The notes under the pieces are model-generated. The model was not told the origin of the DNA and searched no databases. It saw nothing but the letters and a program-made list of their open reading frames with translations. A stretch of DNA of 7,620 bases, from contig JASHXQ010000025.1 of the NCBI GenBank assembly GCA_030043455.1, positions 1 to 7,620 of the forward strand, read 5' to 3'. Positions 1-5,523 of this stretch are shown piece by piece. Within the stretch, counting starts at the first letter, position 1; the number at the start of each line of letters is the position of its first letter. The DNA is from Nitrososphaerales archaeon. GTDB lineage: Archaea; Thermoproteota; Nitrososphaeria; Nitrososphaerales; CADDZS01. The position numbers were made by a program, and so were the translations under genes.

Positions 1-1777
1 TCTCCTTGTTTTTTTCCTCAGCAAGCCACAGAACCCTCGCGTTGAATAGATCCTCGCTTGAGATCAACCCAACGACTATTTGATTATCGGAAACGTCGAC
101 GACCGGCAGGCTGTCTGAATCTATCTTTGCCATGCGATCTGCGGCGGCTCTTAGTGGTTCATCGGGATACGCGACGACCAACGAATGTCTTATCAGATCC
201 ATGACAAAAGTGTCTTTTATGGACCGGGTGTTCGCAATGTATTCCAGGACTTCGGCACGAGTCAGATAACCCTGTAGATTTCCAATGGCGTCCACGACAG
301 GAAAACCAGGAATCGAACTCGGTGTCTTGCTAATTGCCGTTGCCAATTTTTCAAGAGGGACATACGCTTCGACCGACTGTATTTCTCTATGCATCACGGA
401 ACGGACCGGAATCAACTCCAAAACATCCACCGAATACTCCCTTGCTACATGTACGCCTCTTCGCGCCACCTTCTCAGTCAGAATCGAGCGCTTCATCGTG
501 AAGACCGTAACAAATTCTGCAAAGAGGACCCCTATCAGCAGAGGAAGAATCGCATTTACGTCGTGAGTGAGTTCGACGGAAAACACGACGCCGGTAAAGG
601 GAGATCTCATGGTGCCTCCGAGGACTGCTCCCATAGCTACGAGCACCCACAGAGAGGGAACTCCACCCGGGGCGATCTGCGCCATCAATGCACCGAGCGA
701 TCCGCCCATAATTAGAAGTGGCGCCAGAACACCCCCTGACGTTCCAGATCCGAGGGCGATGCTCCACATGAGAGCCTTCACGATCAACAGCCCTGAAACA
801 ACTCCAATTGTGAGCTGCCCCAGCAAAAGTGAATCGATAGTTCCGTAGCCGACTCCTAGAGCGAGTGGGACGATGAAGCCGCCTACTCCAATTGCAACTC
901 CGCCGATCGCGGGCCACCACATCCAGTGAATTGGTAATTTGCGAAAGGCATCTTCAGCTGAATAGACCATGTAGGTGAGAACTGTCGACAGAGCTCCCGC
1001 AGCTATTCCCACCAAGATGGCGAACAGCAAGACCGGGAGGGTTGGGATGGGGGTTGCCGCGATCGGAAATAAGGGATTGGTGCCAATGATTAATCCACGA
1101 AAAATGGTCGCGGTTACGGAAGCGATTCCGACCGGTATGAGACTTCGGGGCTTCCACTCGAACAAAAGAAGTTCGACTGAAAGGAGTACAGCTGCAAGCG
1201 GGGTGTTGAAGACCGCGGCCATTCCTCCGGCTGCGCCTGCAACAAGTAGAGTCTTTCTCTCCATCGAAGTGAGTTTGAGAAATTGTGCAAAGACTGAGCC
1301 GAAAGCTCCCCCTGTCATGATGATGGGACCTTCTGCACCGAAGGGACCTCCCGAACCAATGGATATCGCAGTTGAAACAGGCTTGAGGATCGCGATCTTT
1401 GGTTCCATTTTACTGTGAGTGATCAAAATAGATTCAAGAGCTTCTGGAATTCCATGACCCCGTATTCTCTCCGAGCCGAAGCGTGCCATAACGCCGACAA
1501 TTAGGCTCCCAATAACTGGGATAACAATCTCAAAGGGGCCGAGCTGATTTGCAGCCGGCGAAACCAGCTTGAGGGAGAATTCGAGTTTTCCGTAAAAGAA
1601 CAAATTTGTAAAAAAATTAATCAATTCTAGAAGAGCTGCGGCGATAAATGCGCTGATTAAGCCGACCACTACCGCAAGACCGGCGATCAGGAACAGTCTC
1701 TTGTTAACGGTGGCAAAGTCACTGAGCTCTTCCACCCCTCCATGGGCAACACATTTTCGCCCTTTGCTATCAGTCAT
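1..1777 (-). CDS. ClC-family chloride channel / H+-Cl- antiporter with C-terminal CBS pair (C-terminus cut by window edge)
   Basis: Integral membrane protein moving chloride or a related anion. An ATG at 1777-1775 opens 592 codons that run off the left edge, so the stop is not visible. The membrane domain spans about residues 25-440. It carries the three anion-filter motifs: GHGIP at 107-111, GAEGP at 147-151 with the gating glutamate E149, and GVLAP at 349-353. Two CBS domains follow (about 458-515 and 525-575), which in this family bind adenine nucleotides and modulate transport. Against E. coli ClC-ec1, the central serine of GSGIP is His108, the internal proton glutamate falls on Leu203 (after E202 in the helix following NTPLA), and the central tyrosine falls on Leu433. 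The gating glutamate is kept, so whether it is a channel or an exchanger is open. It is the most downstream minus-strand gene here, with 192 bases before it. Family assignment is very secure; ion and mechanism are inferred. Confidence 0.95.
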   Translation of the reverse strand, partial: MTDSKGRKCVAHGGVEELSDFATVNKRLFLIAGLAVVVGLISAFIAAALLELINFFTNLFFYGKLEFSLKLVSPAANQLGPFEIVIPVIGSLIVGVMARFGSERIRGHGIPEALESILITHSKMEPKIAILKPVSTAISIGSGGPFGAEGPIIMTGGAFGSVFAQFLKLTSMERKTLLVAGAAGGMAAVFNTPLAAVLLSVELLLFEWKPRSLIPVGIASVTATIFRGLIIGTNPLFPIAATPIPTLPVLLFAILVGIAAGALSTVLTYMVYSAEDAFRKLPIHWMWWPAIGGVAIGVGGFIVPLALGVGYGTIDSLLLGQLTIGVVSGLLIVKALMWSIALGSGTSGGVLAPLLIMGGSLGALMAQIAPGGVPSLWVLVAMGAVLGGTMRSPFTGVVFSVELTHDVNAILPLLIGVLFAEFVTVFTMKRSILTEKVARRGVHVAREYSVDVLELIPVRSVMHREIQSVEAYVPLEKLATAISKTPSSIPGFPVVDAIGNLQGYLTRAEVLEYIANTRSIKDTFVMDLIRHSLVVAYPDEPLRAAADRMAKIDSDSLPVVDVSDNQIVVGLISSEDLFNARVLWLAEEKNKE

Positions 1778-1829
1778 ATTTCTGACTACTTCACTATCAA
1801 AATTGATCTAACTTCTTGCCGATGCAAAG

Positions 1830-1845
1830 TCGGAAACACTTCCGA
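1830..1845. repeat. Perfect 6-bp inverted repeat with 4-base loop upstream of the ClC gene
   Basis: TCGGAA and its reverse complement TTCCGA flank a four-base ACAC loop, 53-68 bases before the ClC start codon. It could be an operator half-site pair or an RNA hairpin in the leader. It is short enough to be chance. A GC-rich palindrome, CCCCGGGG, lies 10 bases further upstream at 1855-1862. Otherwise the 1778-1969 spacer shows no gene and no clear TATA box. Confidence 0.35.
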
Positions 1846-1969
1846 AAATTATCTCCCCGGGGCTCCGGGCGTTCTAGAAGCCACGATTATCAGGTCACAA
1901 CTCATCGCCTAACTTAGCACTCCACGTGGCCTCTCTCTGCGACCAGACAATCTAAGTAATGGCGGACTG

Positions 1970-2203
1970 CTACGGACCTCTTCGCCCCTTAGGATCCATT
2001 TGTTTTCGAATTTCGTCAAGGCTGATTCTCGTTTCATCATATCGGATCGTGATCATGCTGGTGAGGTAGTTGACGTCAATATCCCGTACACCCTCAATCA
2101 TCCGAAGATGGTTTGCAATTCTGCCGGAATCGGGCCTCTCGTTGCTTTCTGTATCTGGTAACCGAAGTACGGCGATAGCGAGTCTTTCCCTTCTTTGATT
2201 CAT
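1970..2203 (-). CDS. Small HMA-like (ferredoxin-like fold) protein lacking the CxxC metal site
   Basis: A 77-residue protein from an ATG at 2203, ending in TAG at 1970-1972. Its pattern resembles a heavy-metal-associated domain, with the expected beta-alpha-beta-beta-alpha order: a first strand (IAVLRLP), a helix (IANHLRMIEGV), two strands (DIDVNY and MITIRYD) and a final helix (LDEIRKQM). The GV-x(3)-V-N and I-R-Y-D segments are typical of HMA domains. The loop where the metal-binding CxxC should sit holds no cysteine, so copper or zinc carriage is unlikely and the function is unknown. A TTG at 2275 would add 24 serine-rich residues. I prefer the ATG because a good TATA-like box at 2278-2287 would place transcription start near 2257, inside that extension. 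The gene is isolated by 192 and 270 bases on its two sides. Confidence 0.65.
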   Translation of the reverse strand: MNQRRERLAIAVLRLPDTESNERPDSGRIANHLRMIEGVRDIDVNYLTSMITIRYDETRISLDEIRKQMDPKGRRGP

Positions 2204-2277
2204 CAGATCAAAACTCTGAAATTTTTGGGATTCTTCAGAATGCTCCAGGGACAGCGTTCGTAGAGACTGGCTCAACA

Positions 2278-2287
2278 GAAATATTTC
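2278..2287 (-). promoter_or_regulatory. TATA-like box for the HMA-like gene
   Basis: GAAATATTTC is a 10-base AT-rich palindrome resembling an archaeal TATA box, centred 79 bases before the ATG at 2203. With the usual spacing of about 26 bases, transcription would begin near 2257 and give a leader of about 54 bases. It is too close to the TTG at 2275 to serve that start. It is a pattern match only. Confidence 0.35.
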
Positions 2288-2473
2288 AAGATCACGTACT
2301 CAATGTAGCAAGTTGTCGCATTACGATCCTTGCGGAAGTAAATAATCAGGAGAAGTTTCTCTCCGATCGGCCATCCATATGGTATCAACAACGGCCATAG
2401 CTGTGAGGAAAGAATCACGAAGATTTTTGTCCGCGTTCCCGTCAAAGGATGGGTAAGTGATGTTCGCGAAGGT

Positions 2474-3058
2474 CTAACCAGGATCTCGGATTATAGACGA
2501 TGACAAATCTCGTGTGAAGTCTGTAAGAGGTTCTTCCCATTTCGGATAGGTTATTTCCAAGCCAGACACTTTTGCAAATCTTGTCAGATGATGCTCTTGA
2601 GAATGAACGGCGTCGAAGATGTCGATAACTTCGAACCCTCTCACGATGAGTGCGTCCGAAACCAACGATCTATGACACCTCCAGGGCACAGCCTCCGAGC
2701 ACATGATCACTGTGGATCTGGTCTGCGCGATCTCCACCAGCAGCCCTATTGCGCCTTTGAATTGTTGCGTTTGCATGTAATCTGCGTAGCCACGAAAAGA
2801 CTCGTTGCTCCAGCCTGTGTTTACCGAGTTTTCCTTCGGGTGGCGAAAGCCGCCTAAACCCTTCATGTGGATATACTCGATCCACTTGGACTCCAAGGAG
2901 CCGCGAAGTTCTTCTTCGTTGAATTGAGGATTCGTTCTGGATTTGGGGATCAGCCTGATGTCGGCGAGCACAACCACGCCGTACTTCCTGAGAATCTGGA
3001 CGAGCTCTTCGCTTTTCCTCGTCGAATGTCCGATGGTATAGATTATCGAACTAACCAC
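2474..3058 (-). CDS. DUF488 family protein
   Basis: A 194-residue cytosolic protein with all hallmarks of DUF488: the N-terminal YTIGHST motif (residues 7-13), the conserved LADIRLIPKSR strand and loop (31-41), the segment near KGLGG (66-70), and the C-terminal catalytic-looking motif with C120, E122 and C128-H129-R130 in C-x-E-x(5)-CHR. The late LTRFAKV-x(5)-TYP stretch is also typical. The biochemical role of the family is not established; the invariant cysteines and arginine suggest an enzyme-like or nucleotide-related role, which is inference. The start is GTG at 3058-3056, only two codons before the conserved IIYTIGHS. An in-frame TGA lies four codons upstream, so no longer start exists. 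The stop is TAG at 2474-2476. It lies 89 bases downstream of the LLM oxidoreductase on the same strand, so co-transcription is possible but not shown. Confidence 0.93.
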   Translation of the reverse strand: MVSSIIYTIGHSTRKSEELVQILRKYGVVVLADIRLIPKSRTNPQFNEEELRGSLESKWIEYIHMKGLGGFRHPKENSVNTGWSNESFRGYADYMQTQQFKGAIGLLVEIAQTRSTVIMCSEAVPWRCHRSLVSDALIVRGFEVIDIFDAVHSQEHHLTRFAKVSGLEITYPKWEEPLTDFTRDLSSSIIRDPG

Positions 3059-3147
3059 GATGTATTTTCACTAAGGTTTGGCTCAGCCCTGTAACTGGAT
3101 GGAATTCCAGATCTCGGGAATAAACGAAATTTAGAGCAGAGTTCTTT

Positions 3148-4170
3148 CTATCCTTGTTTATTCTCGAAGTACGGCAGTACCTTTTTCCTGTATTCCTCAA
3201 TGAATCCTTCTTCGTCCGGACTATTACTGGACACAAACACGTGATCGAAGCCGAGGTCAAACGCGGCTTCAATTCTGGCGATGTGCTCATCGATCGAAGT
3301 TCCCACGATGAACGCTTTTGCAAGTTCTTCATCGCTCACCTCCGCATTACCACGTGCTTCGAGCTTTCTCGGGTCATACTCGTTGGTATTGAAAATGTTC
3401 GGAACAAGAGTCGGTTTCTGGGGCCTCAAGGCATCGAGAGCTTTCTGGTAATCCGGATCAAGGGACACGTCTAGTTCCAAGACTTTGGTAATGTCGTCAA
3501 AAGACCTGCCCACCGATTCCGCACCCTCTCTGATTTTGGGCAAAATGACATTTTTCAGACGATCAAGCGACGTCGGGAAAGTGATGAAGCCATCTCCAAT
3601 TTTCCCAGTAATCTTTGCAGTCTTTGGGCCAAGTGCAGAGATATAGATCGGGACGGTCGATTTCATGTAGAGGTTGGCTTTTTTCAAAGTGTAGTATTTC
3701 CCTTGATAACTCACGAACTCTTCCGACCCCAGTTTTCGGATGATCGTGATCGCTTCCACCATTCGATCAATTCTCTCGGGCAACGGTGGATAATCGAATC
3801 CCAGAGGGATTTCGTTCAAGGCTTCGCCACTCCCGACTCCGAGGATAATTCTGGGACCATGCATTACCTCTAGAGTTGCGAACGCCTGCGCAACAATTGC
3901 GGGGTGGTATCTAAGGGTGGGGACAGTAACCCCTGATGCAAAGATGACATCCTTGATCCTCTCCATGGCGGTCGAGAGCCAAATCCAAGAATTTGCCTCG
4001 AAGGCTCCGGTGTGAAACCAGGGATGGAAGTGATCCGGAACCCAGATCACGGAGAACCCGGCTTTGGCAGCTAGATCCGCATGTCTTAGAAGCGTGTGTG
4101 TATTCCTAAGATCTGGGACGACCATATAGCCGATCGATTTTTTCTTTATGACAGCTCGTTTTGTCGTCAT
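3148..4170 (-). CDS. LLM-class F420-dependent oxidoreductase, glucose-6-phosphate dehydrogenase-like
   Basis: A 340-residue TIM-barrel enzyme of the luciferase-like monooxygenase superfamily, expected to transfer hydride between coenzyme F420 and an organic substrate in the cytosol. It closely resembles mycobacterial Fgd: D46-H47-F48 and P50-W51 correspond to the Asp39, His40 and Trp44 region, the TPTFRYNPA-like stretch is TLRYHPA (85-91), and GVGSGEALNE (111-120) supplies E116 at the position of catalytic Glu109. Length matches Fgd and F420-dependent alcohol dehydrogenase (Adf). The SGKG segment of Fgd, which I recall as contributing phosphate-binding lysine 198, is replaced by a TSLDRL stretch, so glucose-6-phosphate is doubtful. 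Adf or another dehydrogenase/reductase activity is equally possible. The start is ATG at 4170. No Shine-Dalgarno is visible, but a TATA-like box lies 43 bases upstream. The gene is transcribed divergently from the roadblock-like gene. Confidence 0.93.
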   Translation of the reverse strand: MTTKRAVIKKKSIGYMVVPDLRNTHTLLRHADLAAKAGFSVIWVPDHFHPWFHTGAFEANSWIWLSTAMERIKDVIFASGVTVPTLRYHPAIVAQAFATLEVMHGPRIILGVGSGEALNEIPLGFDYPPLPERIDRMVEAITIIRKLGSEEFVSYQGKYYTLKKANLYMKSTVPIYISALGPKTAKITGKIGDGFITFPTSLDRLKNVILPKIREGAESVGRSFDDITKVLELDVSLDPDYQKALDALRPQKPTLVPNIFNTNEYDPRKLEARGNAEVSDEELAKAFIVGTSIDEHIARIEAAFDLGFDHVFVSSNSPDEEGFIEEYRKKVLPYFENKQG

Positions 4171-4208
4171 TGAAATTTCACGTGTCTTCGAATTCGTGTC
4201 AGAGTCTC

Positions 4209-4217
4209 TGATTTAAG
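4209..4217 (-). promoter_or_regulatory. TATA-like box for the LLM oxidoreductase
   Basis: On the minus strand this reads CTTAAATCA, centred 43 bases before the ATG at 4170. With archaeal spacing, transcription would begin about 17 bases before the start codon, giving a short leader without a Shine-Dalgarno. The epoxide-hydrolase gene has a similar element at the same distance. Confidence 0.4.
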
Positions 4218-4272
4218 CCCAGTACCCTTAATCATCTACTCTTGATCAAATCTGGAGAACTCCGCTTCGGCC

Positions 4273-4281
4273 GGTATAATA
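4273..4281 (+). promoter_or_regulatory. Orphan TATA-like element in the divergent region
   Basis: GGTATAATA stands out in a mixed-composition stretch and points towards the plus strand. It is about 120 bases too far upstream to be the normal promoter of the roadblock-like gene. An ATG lies 46 bases downstream at 4324, close to the 43-base spacing seen for two other genes here. It may drive a small gene or RNA, or be chance. Confidence 0.25.
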
Positions 4282-4323
4282 CGAGTCTGTGAAATTGTGA
4301 GTAATGACCCCTTCGTCAATCGA

Positions 4324-4398
4324 ATGGCGAGGAGGCCTTTGAAAAAGAGATTCCAGAAACAGATCTCAGCTCCACACACGATAATAGATTTCAGATAA
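4324..4398 (+). CDS. Possible 24-residue basic peptide ORF (doubtful)
   Basis: An ATG at 4324 opens 24 codons ending in TAA at 4396-4398. The product would begin MARRPLKKRFQKQ and is strongly basic in its first half. A GTG at 4297 would extend it by nine residues. The only support is position: it lies 46 bases after a TATA-like element and fits between two genes. No family is recognised and the length is within chance expectation, so treat it as a candidate. It ends inside the TATA-like element proposed for the roadblock-like gene. Confidence 0.15.
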   Translation: MARRPLKKRFQKQISAPHTIIDFR

Positions 4399-4401
4399 TA
4401 C
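4394..4401 (+). promoter_or_regulatory. TATA-like box for the roadblock-like gene
   Basis: GATAATAC, centred near 4397, lies 39 bases before the GTG at 4436 and 30 bases before the TTG at 4427. The usual archaeal spacing would start transcription near 4423, giving an almost leaderless message. This slightly favours the GTG start. Confidence 0.35.
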
Positions 4402-4435
4402 TTTTGACTCTCCCAAGGATATTTCATTGCCTCCG

Positions 4436-4840
4436 GTGGACACTCGAAAATACACCGATCTTGCAGACAGCATAATGGACATCGATCCCAGAATATACTC
4501 TTGTCTGATTGTAGCAAATCCAAGTGGAGCAGCTCTCGCAGAAGTAACCAGACCGGAAATGCGACATAATCTCGGATCCTTGATCGAACGAAGCGGAGGG
4601 ATGGTCGGACAGTGGGGAATTTTGGCTTACAATGCGTTGTCACGATTGGACGGGGTCAGAACTAAAGCAAAGTACATCGTGGTTGGACGAGAGAAATTCA
4701 ATGGTCTCATCTTTACCATCGAATCAGACAAAGATATACTCTTGGGTATAACCTTTGATCCAGAAACCAACCCTCGTGAAATCTTCTCAAAACTCAGCAT
4801 CGTGATCGAAGCAAACACGCAACTTGTTGGAAAAGCGTAA
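4436..4840 (+). CDS. Roadblock/profilin-like small protein of archaeal type
   Basis: About 134 residues from the GTG at 4436; a TTG at 4427 adds only three. The pattern suggests a roadblock/LC7 or profilin-like fold: an N-terminal helix, a strand (YSCLIVANPSG) leading into a turn, a central helical region with the GGMVGQW stretch, and then paired strands (KYIVVGREKFNGLIFTIE and DILLGITFDPE) and a C-terminal helix. Small orphan proteins with this build are, as I recall, common in Thaumarchaeota, and roadblock proteins often bind small GTPases or signalling partners, but no GTPase is nearby. The assignment is fold-level recognition without a decisive motif. There is no signal peptide or membrane segment. 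It is the only confident plus-strand gene, divergent from the oxidoreductase and convergent with the thioesterase 56 bases beyond its TAA stop. Confidence 0.75.
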   Translation: MDTRKYTDLADSIMDIDPRIYSCLIVANPSGAALAEVTRPEMRHNLGSLIERSGGMVGQWGILAYNALSRLDGVRTKAKYIVVGREKFNGLIFTIESDKDILLGITFDPETNPREIFSKLSIVIEANTQLVGKA

Positions 4841-4872
4841 GGATAGATCTATCTCAAGGATGCATTAGGGCA

Positions 4873-4879
4873 TTTTTTT
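4873..4879 (+). terminator. T-tract terminator after the roadblock-like gene
   Basis: A run of seven T lies 33 bases past the roadblock-like stop codon, followed by further T-rich stretches up to about 4904. Archaeal RNA polymerase terminates at such oligo-T tracts without needing a hairpin. It lies in the 56-base gap between convergent genes, where termination is expected. Confidence 0.45.
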
Positions 4880-4896
4880 GGCTCGATGTGTTTTGG

Positions 4897-5376
4897 TTAA
4901 TTTTGTTCTGGCTTCCTGAGTTTTTCGGAGGGAATTTCAGCGAAGTCACTGCTGCGCTTCAGATTGCGCATGAGACTATCGAGATCGAACGGAGGCGCTC
5001 GTGGTCGACGCCTCTCTAGATCGAACCAAACTCCCTCAGAAGTCACTGTTGCCAAGATTTCGCCATATGGGTTACGGAAAGTGTTCCTTACGCGAAATCG
5101 CGCTCCATCTTGCGAAATTCCCACGGCTTCAAAGTCCACCTTGAACTCGTCCATGAGTCGCAGCTCTTTGCGATAAACGAGTTCGTCACGTACGATTACT
5201 GGACCGAACTTTTCAGAGGCAAATCTGGAGAGTGAGAAACCCTGGTTGGCAAAGAAAAGCATGCGAGTGTTGGAAGCGTAATCCAGGTAAGAGCTGTTTC
5301 CCATGTGGGCATTTCCGTCCAGGTCACTCCAACCGACCCGAAACACTTGCTCTAATTGGATGGCGCTGTCTGTCAA
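4897..5376 (-). CDS. Hotdog-fold acyl-CoA thioesterase (4HBT type)
   Basis: A 159-residue cytosolic protein predicted to hydrolyse acyl-CoA or a similar thioester. The N-terminal motif of 4-hydroxybenzoyl-CoA-thioesterase-like proteins is clear: V-x-W-S-D18-L-D20, then H24, N27 and Y30 followed by the long hotdog helix. D18 or D20 is the likely catalytic acid. The alternating strands further on (residues 60-120, such as ELVYRKEL, KVDFEAVGI and ARFRVRNTF) complete the fold, and the length is usual for the family. The gene begins with TTG at 5376. An in-frame TAG lies further upstream with no ATG or GTG between, so TTG is the best start available. The last 30 residues are a charged tail beyond the domain. 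It is convergent with the roadblock-like gene and 147 bases from the next gene upstream, so probably monocistronic. The substrate is not predictable. Confidence 0.9.
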   Translation of the reverse strand: MTDSAIQLEQVFRVGWSDLDGNAHMGNSSYLDYASNTRMLFFANQGFSLSRFASEKFGPVIVRDELVYRKELRLMDEFKVDFEAVGISQDGARFRVRNTFRNPYGEILATVTSEGVWFDLERRRPRAPPFDLDSLMRNLKRSSDFAEIPSEKLRKPEQN

Positions 5377-5433
5377 TCTTTCATTCTTTACCGAATGATT
5401 GGGAAACTCATCTTTCTAGTTTCCTGAATAATT

Positions 5434-5442
5434 CGTATAATT
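5434..5442 (-). promoter_or_regulatory. TATA-like box for the thioesterase
   Basis: On the minus strand this reads AATTATACG, centred about 62 bases before the TTG at 5376. It would place transcription start near 5412 and a leader of about 36 bases. A seven-codon ATG reading frame begins at 5411, almost exactly at that predicted start, out of frame with the thioesterase. Confidence 0.3.
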
Positions 5443-5523
5443 GAGAAAATTCTCGAAGTGATTCACAAACACTTGATGACCCCTGTAACGTACTGGAGCC
5501 GTGCTGCTCTGCTTTCGGGACTT

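Larger units (their letters stand above)
4171..4435. other. Divergent intergenic region between the LLM oxidoreductase and roadblock-like genes
   Basis: About 265 bases between two diverging genes. It holds candidate TATA boxes for both flanking genes, a further plus-strand TATAAT element at 4275-4280, and a GATAATA direct repeat (4380-4386 and 4394-4400). A minus-strand reading frame also crosses it but does not look like a protein. No tRNA or other recognisable RNA was found. Confidence 0.6.

Noticed and set aside
474..920. Open minus-strand frame of 148 codons inside the ClC gene
   Set aside because: It is out of frame with the ClC coding sequence, is rich in Arg and Ser as shadow frames are, and matches no family. 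The ClC frame has all expected motifs across the same bases.
975..1418. Plus-strand open frame of 147 codons opposite the ClC gene
   Set aside because: Antisense shadow of the conserved ClC membrane region, with no recognisable domain and no promoter-like element.
1778..1969. Possible tRNA or structured RNA in the spacer before the ClC gene
   Set aside because: Neither strand shows the T-loop GTTC consensus or a cloverleaf; only a short hairpin and a GC palindrome are present.
3100..3109. 10-base palindrome TGGAATTCCA between the oxidoreductase and DUF488
   Set aside because: Too short and isolated to claim an operator; palindromes of this length occur by chance and nothing else marks the site.
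3051..3332. Minus-strand frame of 93 codons across the end of the oxidoreductase and the spacer before DUF488
   Set aside because: Overlaps the well-supported oxidoreductase C-terminus in another frame and shows no domain.
4236..4643. Minus-strand frame of 135 codons, Cys-rich and Trp-rich, spanning the divergent spacer and the roadblock-like gene
   Set aside because: The cysteines do not form a regular zinc-binding pattern, no fold is recognisable, and the opposite strand has a better protein over the shared part.
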